Shown here piece after piece: positions 19,770 through 29,619 of a stretch of 64,000 bases of DNA (positions within the stretch are counted from its first letter, which is position 1; each line of letters begins with the position of its first letter). The position numbers and the translations under genes were made by a program. Under the pieces are notes generated by a model, which was not told the DNA's origin, made no database searches, and was given only the letters and a program-made list of their open reading frames with translations. The DNA is from Fluctibacter halophilus (lineage in GTDB: Bacteria > Pseudomonadota > Gammaproteobacteria > Enterobacterales > Alteromonadaceae): NCBI RefSeq assembly GCF_020687825.1, contig NZ_JAJEWP010000001.1, positions 1,520,998 through 1,584,997 of the forward strand, written 5' to 3'.

Positions 19770-19892
19770 GCTAAAAACCCCAGTTTTTTCACGGAGATTT
19801 CATTTTTTTGTCATCAGGCCTCACTAAGCGCCTCTTTCACTCCTCTGCACTTCACTGTAAAGTGTTGAAATTACGCTTATTTAGAGGTTTCC

Positions 19893-22800
19893 ATGTTCAG
19901 CGTCTGGACCGTAGCTGCGGTAGTGCTCGGATACCTATGCATGTTGTTTCTGGTCGCTTTCTGGGGCGACCGCAAAGGGGCAACGCACCGGCAGCATCCT
20001 ATCGTGTACAGCCTTGCGCTCGGCGTGCAATGCACGTCATGGGCCTTTTTTGGTACTACAACCCAGGCCGCCCTGTATGGCTGGGCCGTGGTGCCTACTT
20101 ACCTGGGCATTGCGCTGGTGATGGTGTTTGGTTTCAGCGCCTTACGCCGTATCAGCCAGATATGCCAGCGTCACAACATCAGTTCACTGGCCGACTTCAT
20201 CGGCCTGCAATACCAGAAATCCCACTTACTGGCGGCACTGGTGACGGTGTTATGCTTCTTTGGGGTTGTGCCCTATATCGCACTGCAGTTAGGAGCGGTC
20301 AGTCGCAGCTTTGCGCTGATCACCTCTGCCGATGATCCCTGGCCGGGCAACATCGGCATTTATGTCACTGCACTGATGGCATTGTTCGCGATCCTGTTCG
20401 GTACGCGCTCCATGTCACTGACCGACAAGCACCCCGGTCTGATGCTGACCATTGCGTTTGAGTCTGTGGTCAAACTGGCGGCCCTGGTGATCGTCGGCCT
20501 GTTTGTGTGCTACAGCTTGTTTGACGGGGTGTTTGACTTGCTGGGCAAAGCGCAGCTTAACCAACACGCCCGCACCATCATAACCGCTGACAGTGGTATC
20601 GGTGTGTTTATTAGCCACGTGCTGCTCGGCATTGCCGGGATGTTCTGCCTGCCAAGACAGTTTCACATCAACTTCATCGAAAACAACGGTGACGAAGAGC
20701 TACGTCATGCCCGCTGGTTGTTCCCGGGCTATTTGCTGGCCATGAGCCTGTTCGTGTTGCCACTGGCGCTGGCAGGCCACCTGCTGTTTGCGCCCGGTAC
20801 TGTGAGCACCGATATCTATACCCTGGCGCTGCCCGTTGCGGCAGACAGCCCGATGGTCACCCTGATTGGTTTTCTGGGCGGCTTGTCCGCTGCCACCAGC
20901 ATGGTCATTGTCGCAACACTGGCGGTCGGGATCATGATTTCAAATAACCTGGTCACACCATTGTGGCTGACGGTTAACTTGCGCACACGACGTCAGCATA
21001 CCCTCAAACCTGCCAGCCTGCTGCTTATCCGGCGCATTACCGTGGTACTGGTGCTGGGGATTGCGTACCTCTATCACGTCGATGTCAGCCAGAGTGCGCC
21101 GCTGGTTAAAAGTGGCATCATTGCTGCTGCTCTGTTGGCCCAGACCCTGCCCATCATTCTGCTGGGGTTGTACTGGCAACGGGGACACCGCATTGCCGCC
21201 CAGGTATCCTTGCTGGCCGGCGCAGTCTGTTGGTTTTACTGGTTGCTGTGGCCCAGCATCAAATCCAGCTATTATTTCGATCCGCCGCCTACCGACTGGG
21301 CGCTGGGTCTTGGTTTTATGTTGAGCTTACTGGTCAACACCGCGTGTTTTGTGGTGTTGTCGGTGTTGCTTTCCTGGCGCCGACCGGCGAGTGCTTATCC
21401 GGGCCTGGACGCCGGCCCGCAACACTACCGCGCGATCAAAATCAACGCCCTGCTCGCCCTGACCGACAAGGTGTTAAACCCCACCGCCCAGCGCAACCTC
21501 GATCAATGGGTGCAACCGGACAACAACCAGGGCTACGCAAGTCCGGCACTGCTGGAACGGGCAGAACGAGAACTGGCCTCTCAGGTGGGGCGTGCCAGTG
21601 CCCGCATTCTGCTTTCCGCGGTGGCCGAAAAAGATCAGGTCGCCCTGCCTGAACTGGTTGAACTGGTTGAAGAAGCCAGTCAAACCTTCCAGTTTAACCA
21701 TGAGCTGTTGCAATCTTCAGTGGAACATATCCAGCAAGGGATCAGCGTGGTTGACCGTGACATGACCCTGCTGGCATGGAATCAACGTTATGTGGAGATG
21801 TTCGATTACCCACGGGATTTTATCAAAGTCGGTCTGACCATTCGTGAACTACTGACCTTTAACGCACAACGCGGCATGCTCGGTGATGTGAAAGATCTCG
21901 ACCAGGAGATCGACAAACGGATTGCCTACCTGAAACAGGGCAGCCGCTACAAATACCTGCGACACCAGCAAGACGGACGGGTGATCGAGCTTAACGGCAG
22001 TCCATTGCCGGGCGGCGGTTTTGTAACCACTTACAGTGACATTACCGAATACATCACCATCCAGCGTCAGTTACAGGACGCCAAAACCCACCTGGAAGAG
22101 CGGGTCGCCCAGCGCACCGACGAGCTGCAGCGCACCAACGCCCTTCTGGCGGATGCCAAACAGGCGGCGGATGCCGCCAATGACAGCAAAACCAAGTTTC
22201 TGGCCGCCGCAGGCCATGATCTGATGCAACCCTTTAATGCCGCCAGCCTGTTTGCATCGCTGATTGCCCAGCGGGCACAAAACACCGACATCAAAGACCT
22301 CAGTGCCAACCTGATCCAATCCCTCAACAGTGCTGAAGAGCTTTTGTCGATGCTGCTGGATATGACCCGGCTGGAGTCTGGGGCGCTGGTACCACAAATA
22401 CAGTCCTTCGCCGCAACGGATATCCTCTCACCGCTGGTCGAAGAGTTCCGCTTGATCGCGGCGCAAAAAGGGCTGTGTCTGGAAGCGGTACCAACCTCAG
22501 TCTGGATACGCTCAGATAAGAAGCTGTTACGACGAGTACTGCAAAACCTGTTGTCTAATGCAATTCGCTACACTGCAACGGGCAAAGTCCTGATTGGTGT
22601 GCGCCGTCGCCCCACCACGGTGGAATTTCAGGTCCTCGATTCAGGCCCGGGCATTGCTGAACGGGATCAGAAAGCGATTTTCAAAGAATTCAATCAGTTG
22701 CATCCACAACAGGGCAAGTCCGGACTGGGCCTGGGACTGACCATTGTTGACCGAATCGCTGCACTGCTCGGCCATCCCCTTCGCTTGCACAGCCAGGTCA

Positions 22801-23285
22801 ATGTCGGCACCTTGTTCGCCGTCAGTGTGCCACGCAGTGAAGCCCAAACGACGGTGTCGCAGGCCGTTGTGGTAAGAAGTGATAGCGGCGACAAACAATG
22901 GCTTTCAGGTGTGCATATACTGGTGTGCGACAACGAACCCCAGACCCTGAACGCGGTGTCAGCACTGTTGCAGGAATGGGGGGCTCAGGTAACCGCCATC
23001 AGCGGAGTTGAAGAAGCACAACAGCTAGCCGGCGCGCCCGATCTGATGTTGTTGGATTACCACCTGCATCACGGCCAGACCGGCGTTGAGGTTGCGGATG
23101 TGATCCGCCGGAAATTTAATTTACCGGTGCCCGGCATCCTCAACTCAGCGGATCGCACAGAATCGATCCGCAGTGCCGCGACCAATGCGGATCTGCATTA
23201 TTTACCCAAACCCTTGAAACCCGCAGCATTTAAGCGCCTGTGTAAGCAATTGGCGTTAAGCGAAAACAACGCATATGCTGAATAA
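19893..23285 (+). CDS. crbS: Transporter-coupled hybrid sensor kinase, CrbS-like
   Basis: 1130 aa. The first 490 residues form a multi-pass sodium/solute symporter (SSF) domain (GVQCTSWAFFGTTTQAA, GFSALRRISQICQRHNISSLADF). A helical linker, a PAS domain (QGISVVDRDMTLLAWN), a coiled coil, a kinase with H-box AAAGHDLMQPFNAA and a glycine-rich SGLGLGLTI box, and a C-terminal receiver with phospho-Asp in LMLLDYHLH follow. This layout is that of CrbS/MxtR, which works with CrbR/ErdR to control acetate use in Vibrio and Pseudomonas. A CrbR-like gene lies 1.7 kb downstream on the other strand, supporting the pairing. Substrate in this organism is inferred. Confidence 0.88.
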   Translation: MFSVWTVAAVVLGYLCMLFLVAFWGDRKGATHRQHPIVYSLALGVQCTSWAFFGTTTQAALYGWAVVPTYLGIALVMVFGFSALRRISQICQRHNISSLADFIGLQYQKSHLLAALVTVLCFFGVVPYIALQLGAVSRSFALITSADDPWPGNIGIYVTALMALFAILFGTRSMSLTDKHPGLMLTIAFESVVKLAALVIVGLFVCYSLFDGVFDLLGKAQLNQHARTIITADSGIGVFISHVLLGIAGMFCLPRQFHINFIENNGDEELRHARWLFPGYLLAMSLFVLPLALAGHLLFAPGTVSTDIYTLALPVAADSPMVTLIGFLGGLSAATSMVIVATLAVGIMISNNLVTPLWLTVNLRTRRQHTLKPASLLLIRRITVVLVLGIAYLYHVDVSQSAPLVKSGIIAAALLAQTLPIILLGLYWQRGHRIAAQVSLLAGAVCWFYWLLWPSIKSSYYFDPPPTDWALGLGFMLSLLVNTACFVVLSVLLSWRRPASAYPGLDAGPQHYRAIKINALLALTDKVLNPTAQRNLDQWVQPDNNQGYASPALLERAERELASQVGRASARILLSAVAEKDQVALPELVELVEEASQTFQFNHELLQSSVEHIQQGISVVDRDMTLLAWNQRYVEMFDYPRDFIKVGLTIRELLTFNAQRGMLGDVKDLDQEIDKRIAYLKQGSRYKYLRHQQDGRVIELNGSPLPGGGFVTTYSDITEYITIQRQLQDAKTHLEERVAQRTDELQRTNALLADAKQAADAANDSKTKFLAAAGHDLMQPFNAASLFASLIAQRAQNTDIKDLSANLIQSLNSAEELLSMLLDMTRLESGALVPQIQSFAATDILSPLVEEFRLIAAQKGLCLEAVPTSVWIRSDKKLLRRVLQNLLSNAIRYTATGKVLIGVRRRPTTVEFQVLDSGPGIAERDQKAIFKEFNQLHPQQGKSGLGLGLTIVDRIAALLGHPLRLHSQVNVGTLFAVSVPRSEAQTTVSQAVVVRSDSGDKQWLSGVHILVCDNEPQTLNAVSALLQEWGAQVTAISGVEEAQQLAGAPDLMLLDYHLHHGQTGVEVADVIRRKFNLPVPGILNSADRTESIRSAATNADLHYLPKPLKPAAFKRLCKQLALSENNAYAE

Positions 23286-23311
23286 GTATCATCAGCCCAG
23301 GTAGGTCAACC

Positions 23312-23743
23312 ATGTTATTGTCGCACATCATGACCACACGCCTGGTGACCGTCACCATGGACGATCGCCTGACGGTGGTCAAAGAAATCTTTGACAAAGC
23401 TTCCATTCACCACGTACTGGTTGTGGACGGTGAGGTGCTGACCGGGGTGATTTCCGATCGGGATCTGCTCAAGGCCATCAGCTATAACGTGACCAGCAAA
23501 CAGGCGACGGCCAAGGATTTAGCCACATTGAACAAACGGGCACATCACATCATGACCCGAAATGTGATCACGCTGACCGCCAACGCGACCATTTTTGATG
23601 CCGTCAGTACCTTTAACCGACACACGATCTCGTGTATTCCGATCATTGACCGCCATTGTCACCCTATCGGCATCGTCAGCTGGCGGGACATCATGAAGGC
23701 GTTGGAAAAACTGCGTAAATCCAAACAGGCACCCGCCGTCTGA
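23312..23743 (+). CDS. Two-CBS-domain protein
   Basis: 143 aa made of two tandem CBS domains: residues 1-60 (HIMTTRLVTVTMDDRLTVVKE, then VVDGEVLTGVISDRDLLKAI) and residues 75-138 (IMTRNVITLTANATIFDAV, then PIIDRHCHPIGIVSWRDIM). CBS pairs bind adenosine nucleotides and tune partner proteins. It begins 26 bases after the CrbS-like gene and is probably co-transcribed with it, so it may sense energy charge for that system, which is inference. It ends 2 bases before the convergent hydroxylase-like gene's stop. Confidence 0.9.
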   Translation: MLLSHIMTTRLVTVTMDDRLTVVKEIFDKASIHHVLVVDGEVLTGVISDRDLLKAISYNVTSKQATAKDLATLNKRAHHIMTRNVITLTANATIFDAVSTFNRHTISCIPIIDRHCHPIGIVSWRDIMKALEKLRKSKQAPAV

Positions 23744-23745
23744 CC

Positions 23746-24873
23746 CTAGCCGTCAAACGAATCAATCGCCTGATACAACTGACTGATGGCATGGCGTTCA
23801 TGTTCGTGCAGGGCCGGATGCCAGATGTCAAAGATCAGAATATCCCGCTGCTCGTGACTGTCATTCCAGGCTTCGTGCTCGATGCTGTCATCAAACACCA
23901 GTAATCGTCCAGGTTGCCACTGACGGGTTTCATTGCCGACCCGCAAACGACAGCCACCTGGCACGGTAAGGGGCAGATGACAGATCAGCCGGGTGTTAAA
24001 AAAGCCATGATGGGGCGGAATATGCCCGCCGCCGACCAGACGAGAAAACAACACCATCGGATCCCTGCCCGGCACCTCGGCCAACGGCACTTTCGCCAAT
24101 GCGCGCAAGGTGTGAGGGCAGCATTCCGCATACGGACTGACCGGTTGTCCGTCTTTGACCAGAAACAATGCCTGCCAGCGGTTGCTGTCTAGCAAACTAT
24201 GCACATGCCCGGTCGGCCCCTGCTGGTGTTTTTGCATGTAAGGTTCAAAGCCATCGTCATCCACTAAACCTTGCAGCTCGGTGTGGATCAGCGGTGTGGA
24301 TGCCATCAGCTCGTCTGCCCAGGCAAAATGGTCAGTGGGATAAAACTGCCGATGAGGCAATCCCGGGTAGTAGAAAGCCCTCGGCTTAGAGTGATAAATC
24401 TCCGCCTCTCCGCGCAACAATCGCAAGGCTTGCTGAAACCGGGGCAAGGTATTGGTGGCAGTGTCTATCGACGCATCAATATGCCGCACCATCGCTGCAG
24501 CAATACGCTGATACCGCTCAGAGACGCGCTGAATCGCTGCGCGCAGATCCGTGGGTAAATCACCTGGCTTGGGGCTGACTGCCAGCGCCGAGCGGTAACA
24601 TTGCATGGCCAGACGAGGTTGATCGCAATCGTAATAGATGTCGCCTTTGAGGATCAGCACGGTCAGCTCGTGAGGTGACAGTGCCAGCGCGTCATCGAGT
24701 GCTTTTAGCGCTGCATCCGTGTCGCCGCAGCCTCGACAGGCAACCGCCAGTGACAGACACACCGCCACTGAGCGGGTTTGTTGCTGGTATTCTTCACTGA
24801 TGGCAGTGCGCGCTGCCTGATAGTGCCCTTGCTGGAGCAATTGCACCACCTGGGGGGAAACGGACGTTGTCAT
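23746..24873 (-). CDS. TPR protein with aspartyl/asparaginyl beta-hydroxylase domain
   Basis: 375 aa. The N-terminal 110 residues form tetratricopeptide-like helices (LSLAVACRGCGDTDAALKAL, ALALSPHELTVLILKGDIYY, CYRSALAVSP). The C-terminal part is an aspartyl/asparaginyl beta-hydroxylase-like domain with iron-ligand candidates in HIPPHHGFFN and IEHEAWN and the strand RLLVFDDS. Such enzymes are iron and 2-oxoglutarate dependent; the bacterial substrates are mostly unknown. It sits on the minus strand between the CrbS-like/CBS pair and the CrbR-like gene, 122 bases downstream of the latter, and may share its transcript. Confidence 0.86.
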   Translation of the reverse strand: MTTSVSPQVVQLLQQGHYQAARTAISEEYQQQTRSVAVCLSLAVACRGCGDTDAALKALDDALALSPHELTVLILKGDIYYDCDQPRLAMQCYRSALAVSPKPGDLPTDLRAAIQRVSERYQRIAAAMVRHIDASIDTATNTLPRFQQALRLLRGEAEIYHSKPRAFYYPGLPHRQFYPTDHFAWADELMASTPLIHTELQGLVDDDGFEPYMQKHQQGPTGHVHSLLDSNRWQALFLVKDGQPVSPYAECCPHTLRALAKVPLAEVPGRDPMVLFSRLVGGGHIPPHHGFFNTRLICHLPLTVPGGCRLRVGNETRQWQPGRLLVFDDSIEHEAWNDSHEQRDILIFDIWHPALHEHERHAISQLYQAIDSFDG

Positions 24874-24995
24874 TCAGGCCCTGAGATACGAAACCACATA
24901 CAGGTGGTCGATTAAATCAGTAAAGCTGCCTTTCACCCACCCCGTTGGTCACGCCAAACCGTCAGTTGGCTGATTTGTCTTCCAATCACAGCGAC

Positions 24996-25661
24996 TCAGG
25001 ACGGTTCGTTGGCATCGGCGCCCATGGCTTGTTTGAACAGCACCCCCGCCTGGGTGCGGTTTATCACATTCAACTTGCGCAGAATGGCTGAGCCGTGTTG
25101 TTTAATGGTGGTCTCTTTGACGCCCAGTTCATAGGCAATCTGTTTGTTGAGCAAGCCGTCTGCCATCATCTTCAGCACCGTAAACTGGTGAGGGGTCAAC
25201 TGGGCCAGTTTGCGGGCAAAATCCGCGCGCTGCTGTTCGTTGTCATCCACCGATGTCATGTCCATGTCGGCGGGCACCCACTGTTCTCCATCGAGTACCT
25301 GCTCAACCGCCGCTGCAATCGCCGGCAACGGCGTGGATTTAGGAATATACCCACTGGCACCCAGGGCAATGGCCCGATGGATCAGTTGTGGGCGCTCTTC
25401 AGCCGACACAATCACGACCAAAACATCGGGATAGGCATTGCGCAGTGTTGTCAGCCCAACCAAACCGTCGTTCCCCGGCATGTTCAAATCCAGGAAAATC
25501 AATTCAACATCCGGATGTTGGGCAAGCAGCGCTATGGTGTCCTGCAGGGAACAGGACTCGGCAATCTCAGCCGTGATCACCTGCCCGACCGCCTGTTTAA
25601 GGGCGATTCGGAACAAGGGGTGATCATCCGCTACGATGGCGCGCACAGAAGCTGTGGTCAT
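24996..25661 (-). CDS. crbR: LuxR-type response regulator, CrbR/ErdR-like
   Basis: 221 aa. Receiver domain with acidic pocket ADDH, phospho-Asp about residue 58 (IFLDLNMPGNDG) and Lys in YIPKS; C-terminal LuxR helix-turn-helix (LTPHQFTVLKMMADGLLNKQ, then LGVKETTIKQHGSAILRKL). Known CrbR/ErdR proteins have this build and activate acetyl-CoA synthetase genes when partnered with a CrbS-like kinase. The gene encoding such a kinase lies 1.7 kb away on the other strand. The pairing is inferred from type and position. No acs gene lies in this window. Confidence 0.86.
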   Translation of the reverse strand: MTTASVRAIVADDHPLFRIALKQAVGQVITAEIAESCSLQDTIALLAQHPDVELIFLDLNMPGNDGLVGLTTLRNAYPDVLVVIVSAEERPQLIHRAIALGASGYIPKSTPLPAIAAAVEQVLDGEQWVPADMDMTSVDDNEQQRADFARKLAQLTPHQFTVLKMMADGLLNKQIAYELGVKETTIKQHGSAILRKLNVINRTQAGVLFKQAMGADANEPS

Positions 25662-25719
25662 AACCGCATTACCGCTCTAAGTGAGGTTGTCATCGTTGGC
25701 ATAATACCATGGTTTTGAC

Positions 25720-25745
25720 AAAAAAAAGGCGGCTTACGCCGCCTT
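25720..25745 (-). terminator. Terminator after the TonB receptor gene
   Basis: AAGGCGGC-TTAC-GCCGCCTT (25726-25745) with an A run at 25720-25727, which is a T run on the minus strand. It closes the minus-strand receptor gene. Confidence 0.85.
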
Positions 25746-25760
25746 CATGCTGGAGGTGGA

Positions 25761-28091
25761 TCAGAAGGTATAACCCACTGTCACCTGGAACGTACGCGGA
25801 TCGCCATAGTAGCCAATCAGGGTGTTATCGCCGCCCAATCCTGGCGTGTATTTGCTGATGTCGGTCGGATCAGTCGGATCCGGCGTGACGAACTGGTAAC
25901 CACCGACCAGATACTCTTCATCAGTCAGGTTTTTGGCGTGCACACCCACCTGCCAATGGCCATCATCGCTGTACCAAACCGCACTTAGGTTCAGCAGTCC
26001 ATAACCGTCCTGATTCAACAGGTTGTCCTGCTCAAACAGACTGTAGTCATCACGGTAGCTATAGTTGGCACTCAACACCATCTCACCGACCGACACATCA
26101 ACCAGGTATTTGGCGGCAATGTTAGCGGTGTAATCCGGCGTATTGGAGATGGAGAAACGGTCAGCAATGTTGATTGGGCCATTCGCCGTTTGCTCAATGA
26201 CTTCCTCAAACTCACCATCAATGAAGCCCAGTGCGATATCAAAGGTCAAATCATCGGTAGCCGCCCAGGTAATTTCTGCTTCAACCCCTTTGGCATTCGA
26301 CTCACCCACGTTGCCCAGATATTGGTTCAGGTCTGTGGCACTGTCCCCCGGCAACACCGAAATGTACTGGCGGTCTTTGTGGTCGAGCTGGAACAGGGTA
26401 ATGTTGGTGCGCAGACTGTCATTCCAGTCCGCCTTCAGACCCACTTCGAAGGAATCCACCACTTCCGGGTCAACCGCCGGCTCGTTTTCGGTTGCACGGG
26501 GATTGAAGGTACCGGATTTAAACCCTTGGCTGTAACTGGCGAACAACATCATGTCATTGTTGACCTGATATTCAACACCAATGCGCGGGGTCAGGCGACT
26601 CCAGCTCTTTTTGGCCGGTGCGTCCAGCACGCCATCACCATCGGTGTCGGTGCCCAGCACCTGAGGAACCAGTTGGCCGTCGGGACGGGTATAACCGGGC
26701 ACCCAGCCGGACTCAGGATACACATTGTCGAAGATCAGACCGTTGTACACGGTTGCCTGCTTTTCTTCATCGGTATATCGCGCACCCAGGGTAAGACTGA
26801 GCTTGTCGGTAACGTCAAAAGACGCCTGCGCATAGGCAGCAATACTCTCACTGTTGTTGCAACCGGACACTTCACGGGTCAGGCCCGGCGTACCGAACGC
26901 AGCCCGTCCCAGGAAGCCCAGGATGGCTTCAAACTGACCGCAGGATTCGCCGTCGTAGTAATACAAACCGCTGACCAGCTTGAAGTTATCGCCCAGATAA
27001 TTGGCCTGCAGTTCGTGAGTGGTATTTTCATCGTCATAGATGGCAGGTACGTCGAAAATATCAATCGCCGTGTTATCAAAGTCGATGTTGGTAGGCGAGT
27101 AGCTTTCCCGTGACGAACCAATGTATTTAAGGGTCAAATTATCGCTGACATCCCAGGATGCCAACAGGCTTATCCCTTCCAGTTCCACCTTGTTCCAGGT
27201 TGGCAAACTGGTGTAAGAATCAAACTTACTGTCTGGCACCGGCGCATCGGTCAACAGACTGGGCAACAACCGATAGCCGCCTTTGGCATTGGATTTATCG
27301 TCAGTTTTGTCCCATGCCAGACGGAAGAACAGGTCGTCACGGGGCGTGAATTCGAGGGTGATACGGGCAGCGGTAAGGTCTTTGTTGTAGTTTTCACGAT
27401 CCTGACCGTCCAGTGCGGACTGCAAAAAGTCGCCATAACCATCACGATTCAGGTTGGCGTAACCAAACCCGACGTACAGGGTATCTTCTACCAGCGGGTA
27501 CTGGCCGGTGACTTTCACGTTTTTCTGACCGTAATTGCCCACCGTCGCGCGCAACGTCAGGCTCGGGTCGCCGGACATGGGCTTGGTGACATATTTAACG
27601 GCACCACCGATGGTATTTTTACCGTACAGGGTGCCCTGAGGACCGCGCAGCACTTCAATGCGCTGAACATCCAGTAAGTCCAGTACCGCGCCCTGAGGAC
27701 GGGCAACATAAACGTCATCAATGTAGATGCCCACACCCGGCTCGTAGCCCCACAACGGATCCTGCTGACCCACACCGCGAATGAAGGCGGTTAAGGTTGA
27801 GTTGGTACCACGGCTGGTTTGCAAGGTGGTGTTGGGTGAATACTGCGCCACTTCGGTGAGCACCGATGTGCCTACCTCTTCCAGTTTCGCTGCGCCCAAG
27901 GACGTGATCGCAACAGGCACTTCCTGCAGCGATTCAACACTTTTACGTGCGGTAACTTCGATACGCTCCAATCCTTTGGAAGGTTGGTCTGCAGCAGCAT
28001 CGGTTTGCTGTGCCATGGCGTTTGAAGCAAAAGTCAGTGCCGAGGCCACGGCCAGTGCACAAGGGCGAATGTGGTAGGTACGTGCTTTCAT
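25761..28091 (-). CDS. TonB-dependent outer membrane receptor
   Basis: 776 aa. Signal peptide ending about residue 27 (ALTFASNAMAQ), a TonB-box-like strand (RIEVTARK, residues 43-50), a plug domain (residues 55-165 with EVLRGPQGTLYGKNTIGGAV) and a beta barrel ending in Phe (QVTVGYTF). The family imports siderophores, vitamins, sugars or other large molecules. It is divergent from a PHB/hydroxybutyrate gene set, and the shared gap contains a perfect palindrome, so a role in taking up hydroxybutyrate oligomers or related polymer products is plausible. That role is inference; nothing in the sequence shows the ligand. Confidence 0.94.
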   Translation of the reverse strand: MKARTYHIRPCALAVASALTFASNAMAQQTDAAADQPSKGLERIEVTARKSVESLQEVPVAITSLGAAKLEEVGTSVLTEVAQYSPNTTLQTSRGTNSTLTAFIRGVGQQDPLWGYEPGVGIYIDDVYVARPQGAVLDLLDVQRIEVLRGPQGTLYGKNTIGGAVKYVTKPMSGDPSLTLRATVGNYGQKNVKVTGQYPLVEDTLYVGFGYANLNRDGYGDFLQSALDGQDRENYNKDLTAARITLEFTPRDDLFFRLAWDKTDDKSNAKGGYRLLPSLLTDAPVPDSKFDSYTSLPTWNKVELEGISLLASWDVSDNLTLKYIGSSRESYSPTNIDFDNTAIDIFDVPAIYDDENTTHELQANYLGDNFKLVSGLYYYDGESCGQFEAILGFLGRAAFGTPGLTREVSGCNNSESIAAYAQASFDVTDKLSLTLGARYTDEEKQATVYNGLIFDNVYPESGWVPGYTRPDGQLVPQVLGTDTDGDGVLDAPAKKSWSRLTPRIGVEYQVNNDMMLFASYSQGFKSGTFNPRATENEPAVDPEVVDSFEVGLKADWNDSLRTNITLFQLDHKDRQYISVLPGDSATDLNQYLGNVGESNAKGVEAEITWAATDDLTFDIALGFIDGEFEEVIEQTANGPINIADRFSISNTPDYTANIAAKYLVDVSVGEMVLSANYSYRDDYSLFEQDNLLNQDGYGLLNLSAVWYSDDGHWQVGVHAKNLTDEEYLVGGYQFVTPDPTDPTDISKYTPGLGGDNTLIGYYGDPRTFQVTVGYTF

Positions 28092-28163
28092 AGTTATGTC
28101 CCTAGTTTTAACGATTATTGTTGTTTTTGTGTCTATCGCGGTCAGGAACTACTCTAATCGACT

Positions 28164-28198
28164 TTGTCACTGCCTGCCTCTGTACCATAGTACTATGG
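28164..28198. promoter_or_regulatory. Palindromic operator over a promoter in the PHB locus gap
   Basis: CCATAGTACTATGG (28185-28198) is a perfect 14-base palindrome. TTGTCA (28164-28169) followed after 16 bases by CATAGT (28186-28191) resembles a promoter toward the permease gene, with its -10 inside the palindrome. A bound protein could control both divergent units. Confidence 0.55.
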
Positions 28199-28313
28199 GC
28201 AAAAAACCGCGCTGAATGCATAGTTTGCGCTATCGTAATCTGGTGTGTTTGTCTGCGGTCACAGGCAATGGTGGGAAGCAATTCCCGCCGTGTATAACAA
28301 CAAGGATTACACC

Positions 28314-29609
28314 ATGCTCAGTTTAATTGGCTTAGTGGGCGGCCTGGCGCTGTTGATCGTTCTGACGATTCGCGGAATGAATCTGTTCATCGCTGCACCC
28401 CTTTGCGCACTGCTGGTCGCGTTGACCAGCGGACTGCCGGTTTTTATCGGCGACAACAATTTCGTAGAAACCTACATGCAAGGTTTCTCGGGCTTTATTG
28501 CCGCGTGGTTCTTCATGTTTTTGCTTGGCTCTTTGTTTGGCAAATTCATGGAAGACACCGGTGCGGCAGATGCAGTAGCACGCTGGATCATCGAACGCCT
28601 CGGACGACAGCACGCCGTCGTTGCAGTGGTTCTGGCCTGTGCCATTCTGACCTATGGTGGCGTCAGTGTGTTCGTGGTGGCCTTTTCGGTATATCCCATG
28701 GCACTGAGTCTGTTCAAAGATGCCAACCTGCCGCGCCGATTTATCCCCGCAGCCCTCGCGTTTGGCTCGGTGACCTTTACCATGACGTCCGCCGGTTCAC
28801 CAGAAATCCAAAACTGGATCCCAATCAAATACCTGGGAACCTCGCCTTTTGCCGCCTGGGAAGTCAGTCTGGTGGTGGCCATCTTCATGGCATCCTTTGG
28901 CTATTGGTGGATGAAGCGCATGATCAATAAAGCGCTGGCCAATGGCGAACGATTTGACCACCGTGAGGAAGATCCGGAAATACCCGAGCGTGACCTGCCC
29001 CACCCCATTACCGGTATTATTCCGCTGTTGGTGGTGTTGTGTTTGTCGTTCCTGCTGCATGAGCAGTTGGCACAATTGGCCCTGATTGTTGCCCTTGGCG
29101 GCGGCGTCATCGCATTGATGGTGATCAACCGCCGCCATTTTCACAACATGCAGCGTGCCATCAGTGCGGGTACCACCGGCGCTCTGGTTGCGATCGGTAA
29201 TACCGCCGCCGTGGTGGGATTCGGTACCATCGCCAAATCCACTGCCGCGTTTCAGGATGCGGTGACACTGATGACACAAATTCCCGGCAATGAATTGATC
29301 GGCGCTGCCATCGCTGTCAGCGTGATCGCCGGCCTGACCGGCTCCGCCTCCGGAGGACAAGCCATTGCTCTGCCTCTGGTGGGTCCGCACTACATGGATC
29401 AGGGTGTCGATCCGGAACAACTGCACCGCATCGTTTCTATTTCGTCCGGTGCGCTGGACTCGTTGCCACACAATGGCTACGTGGTAACCACCATCAGAGC
29501 CATCTGCCATGAAACCCATCAACGGGCCTATTGGGCCGTGGGTGCCCTGACCGTCGTCGTACCGGTGATGGGACTGGTAATGGCCATTGCCTTGTTTAAC
29601 TGGTTCTAG
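28314..29609 (+). CDS. GntP-family permease, probable 3-hydroxybutyrate transporter
   Basis: 431 aa multi-pass protein of the GntP/ArsB-like ion transporter group: about 12 hydrophobic segments, with VFVVAFSVYPMALSLF, FTMTSAGSPEIQNWIP and GLTGSASGGQAIALPLVG as family-like re-entrant segments. GntP members import gluconate or related hydroxy acids. The gene is followed 10 bases later by a PHB depolymerase and then a 3-hydroxybutyrate dehydrogenase, so the likely substrate is D-3-hydroxybutyrate. The start at 28314 has AAGGA seven bases upstream; an in-frame extension to 28245 is unlikely. Substrate is inferred from context. Confidence 0.88.
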   Translation: MLSLIGLVGGLALLIVLTIRGMNLFIAAPLCALLVALTSGLPVFIGDNNFVETYMQGFSGFIAAWFFMFLLGSLFGKFMEDTGAADAVARWIIERLGRQHAVVAVVLACAILTYGGVSVFVVAFSVYPMALSLFKDANLPRRFIPAALAFGSVTFTMTSAGSPEIQNWIPIKYLGTSPFAAWEVSLVVAIFMASFGYWWMKRMINKALANGERFDHREEDPEIPERDLPHPITGIIPLLVVLCLSFLLHEQLAQLALIVALGGGVIALMVINRRHFHNMQRAISAGTTGALVAIGNTAAVVGFGTIAKSTAAFQDAVTLMTQIPGNELIGAAIAVSVIAGLTGSASGGQAIALPLVGPHYMDQGVDPEQLHRIVSISSGALDSLPHNGYVVTTIRAICHETHQRAYWAVGALTVVVPVMGLVMAIALFNWF

Positions 29610-29619
29610 GAGAGACCTC

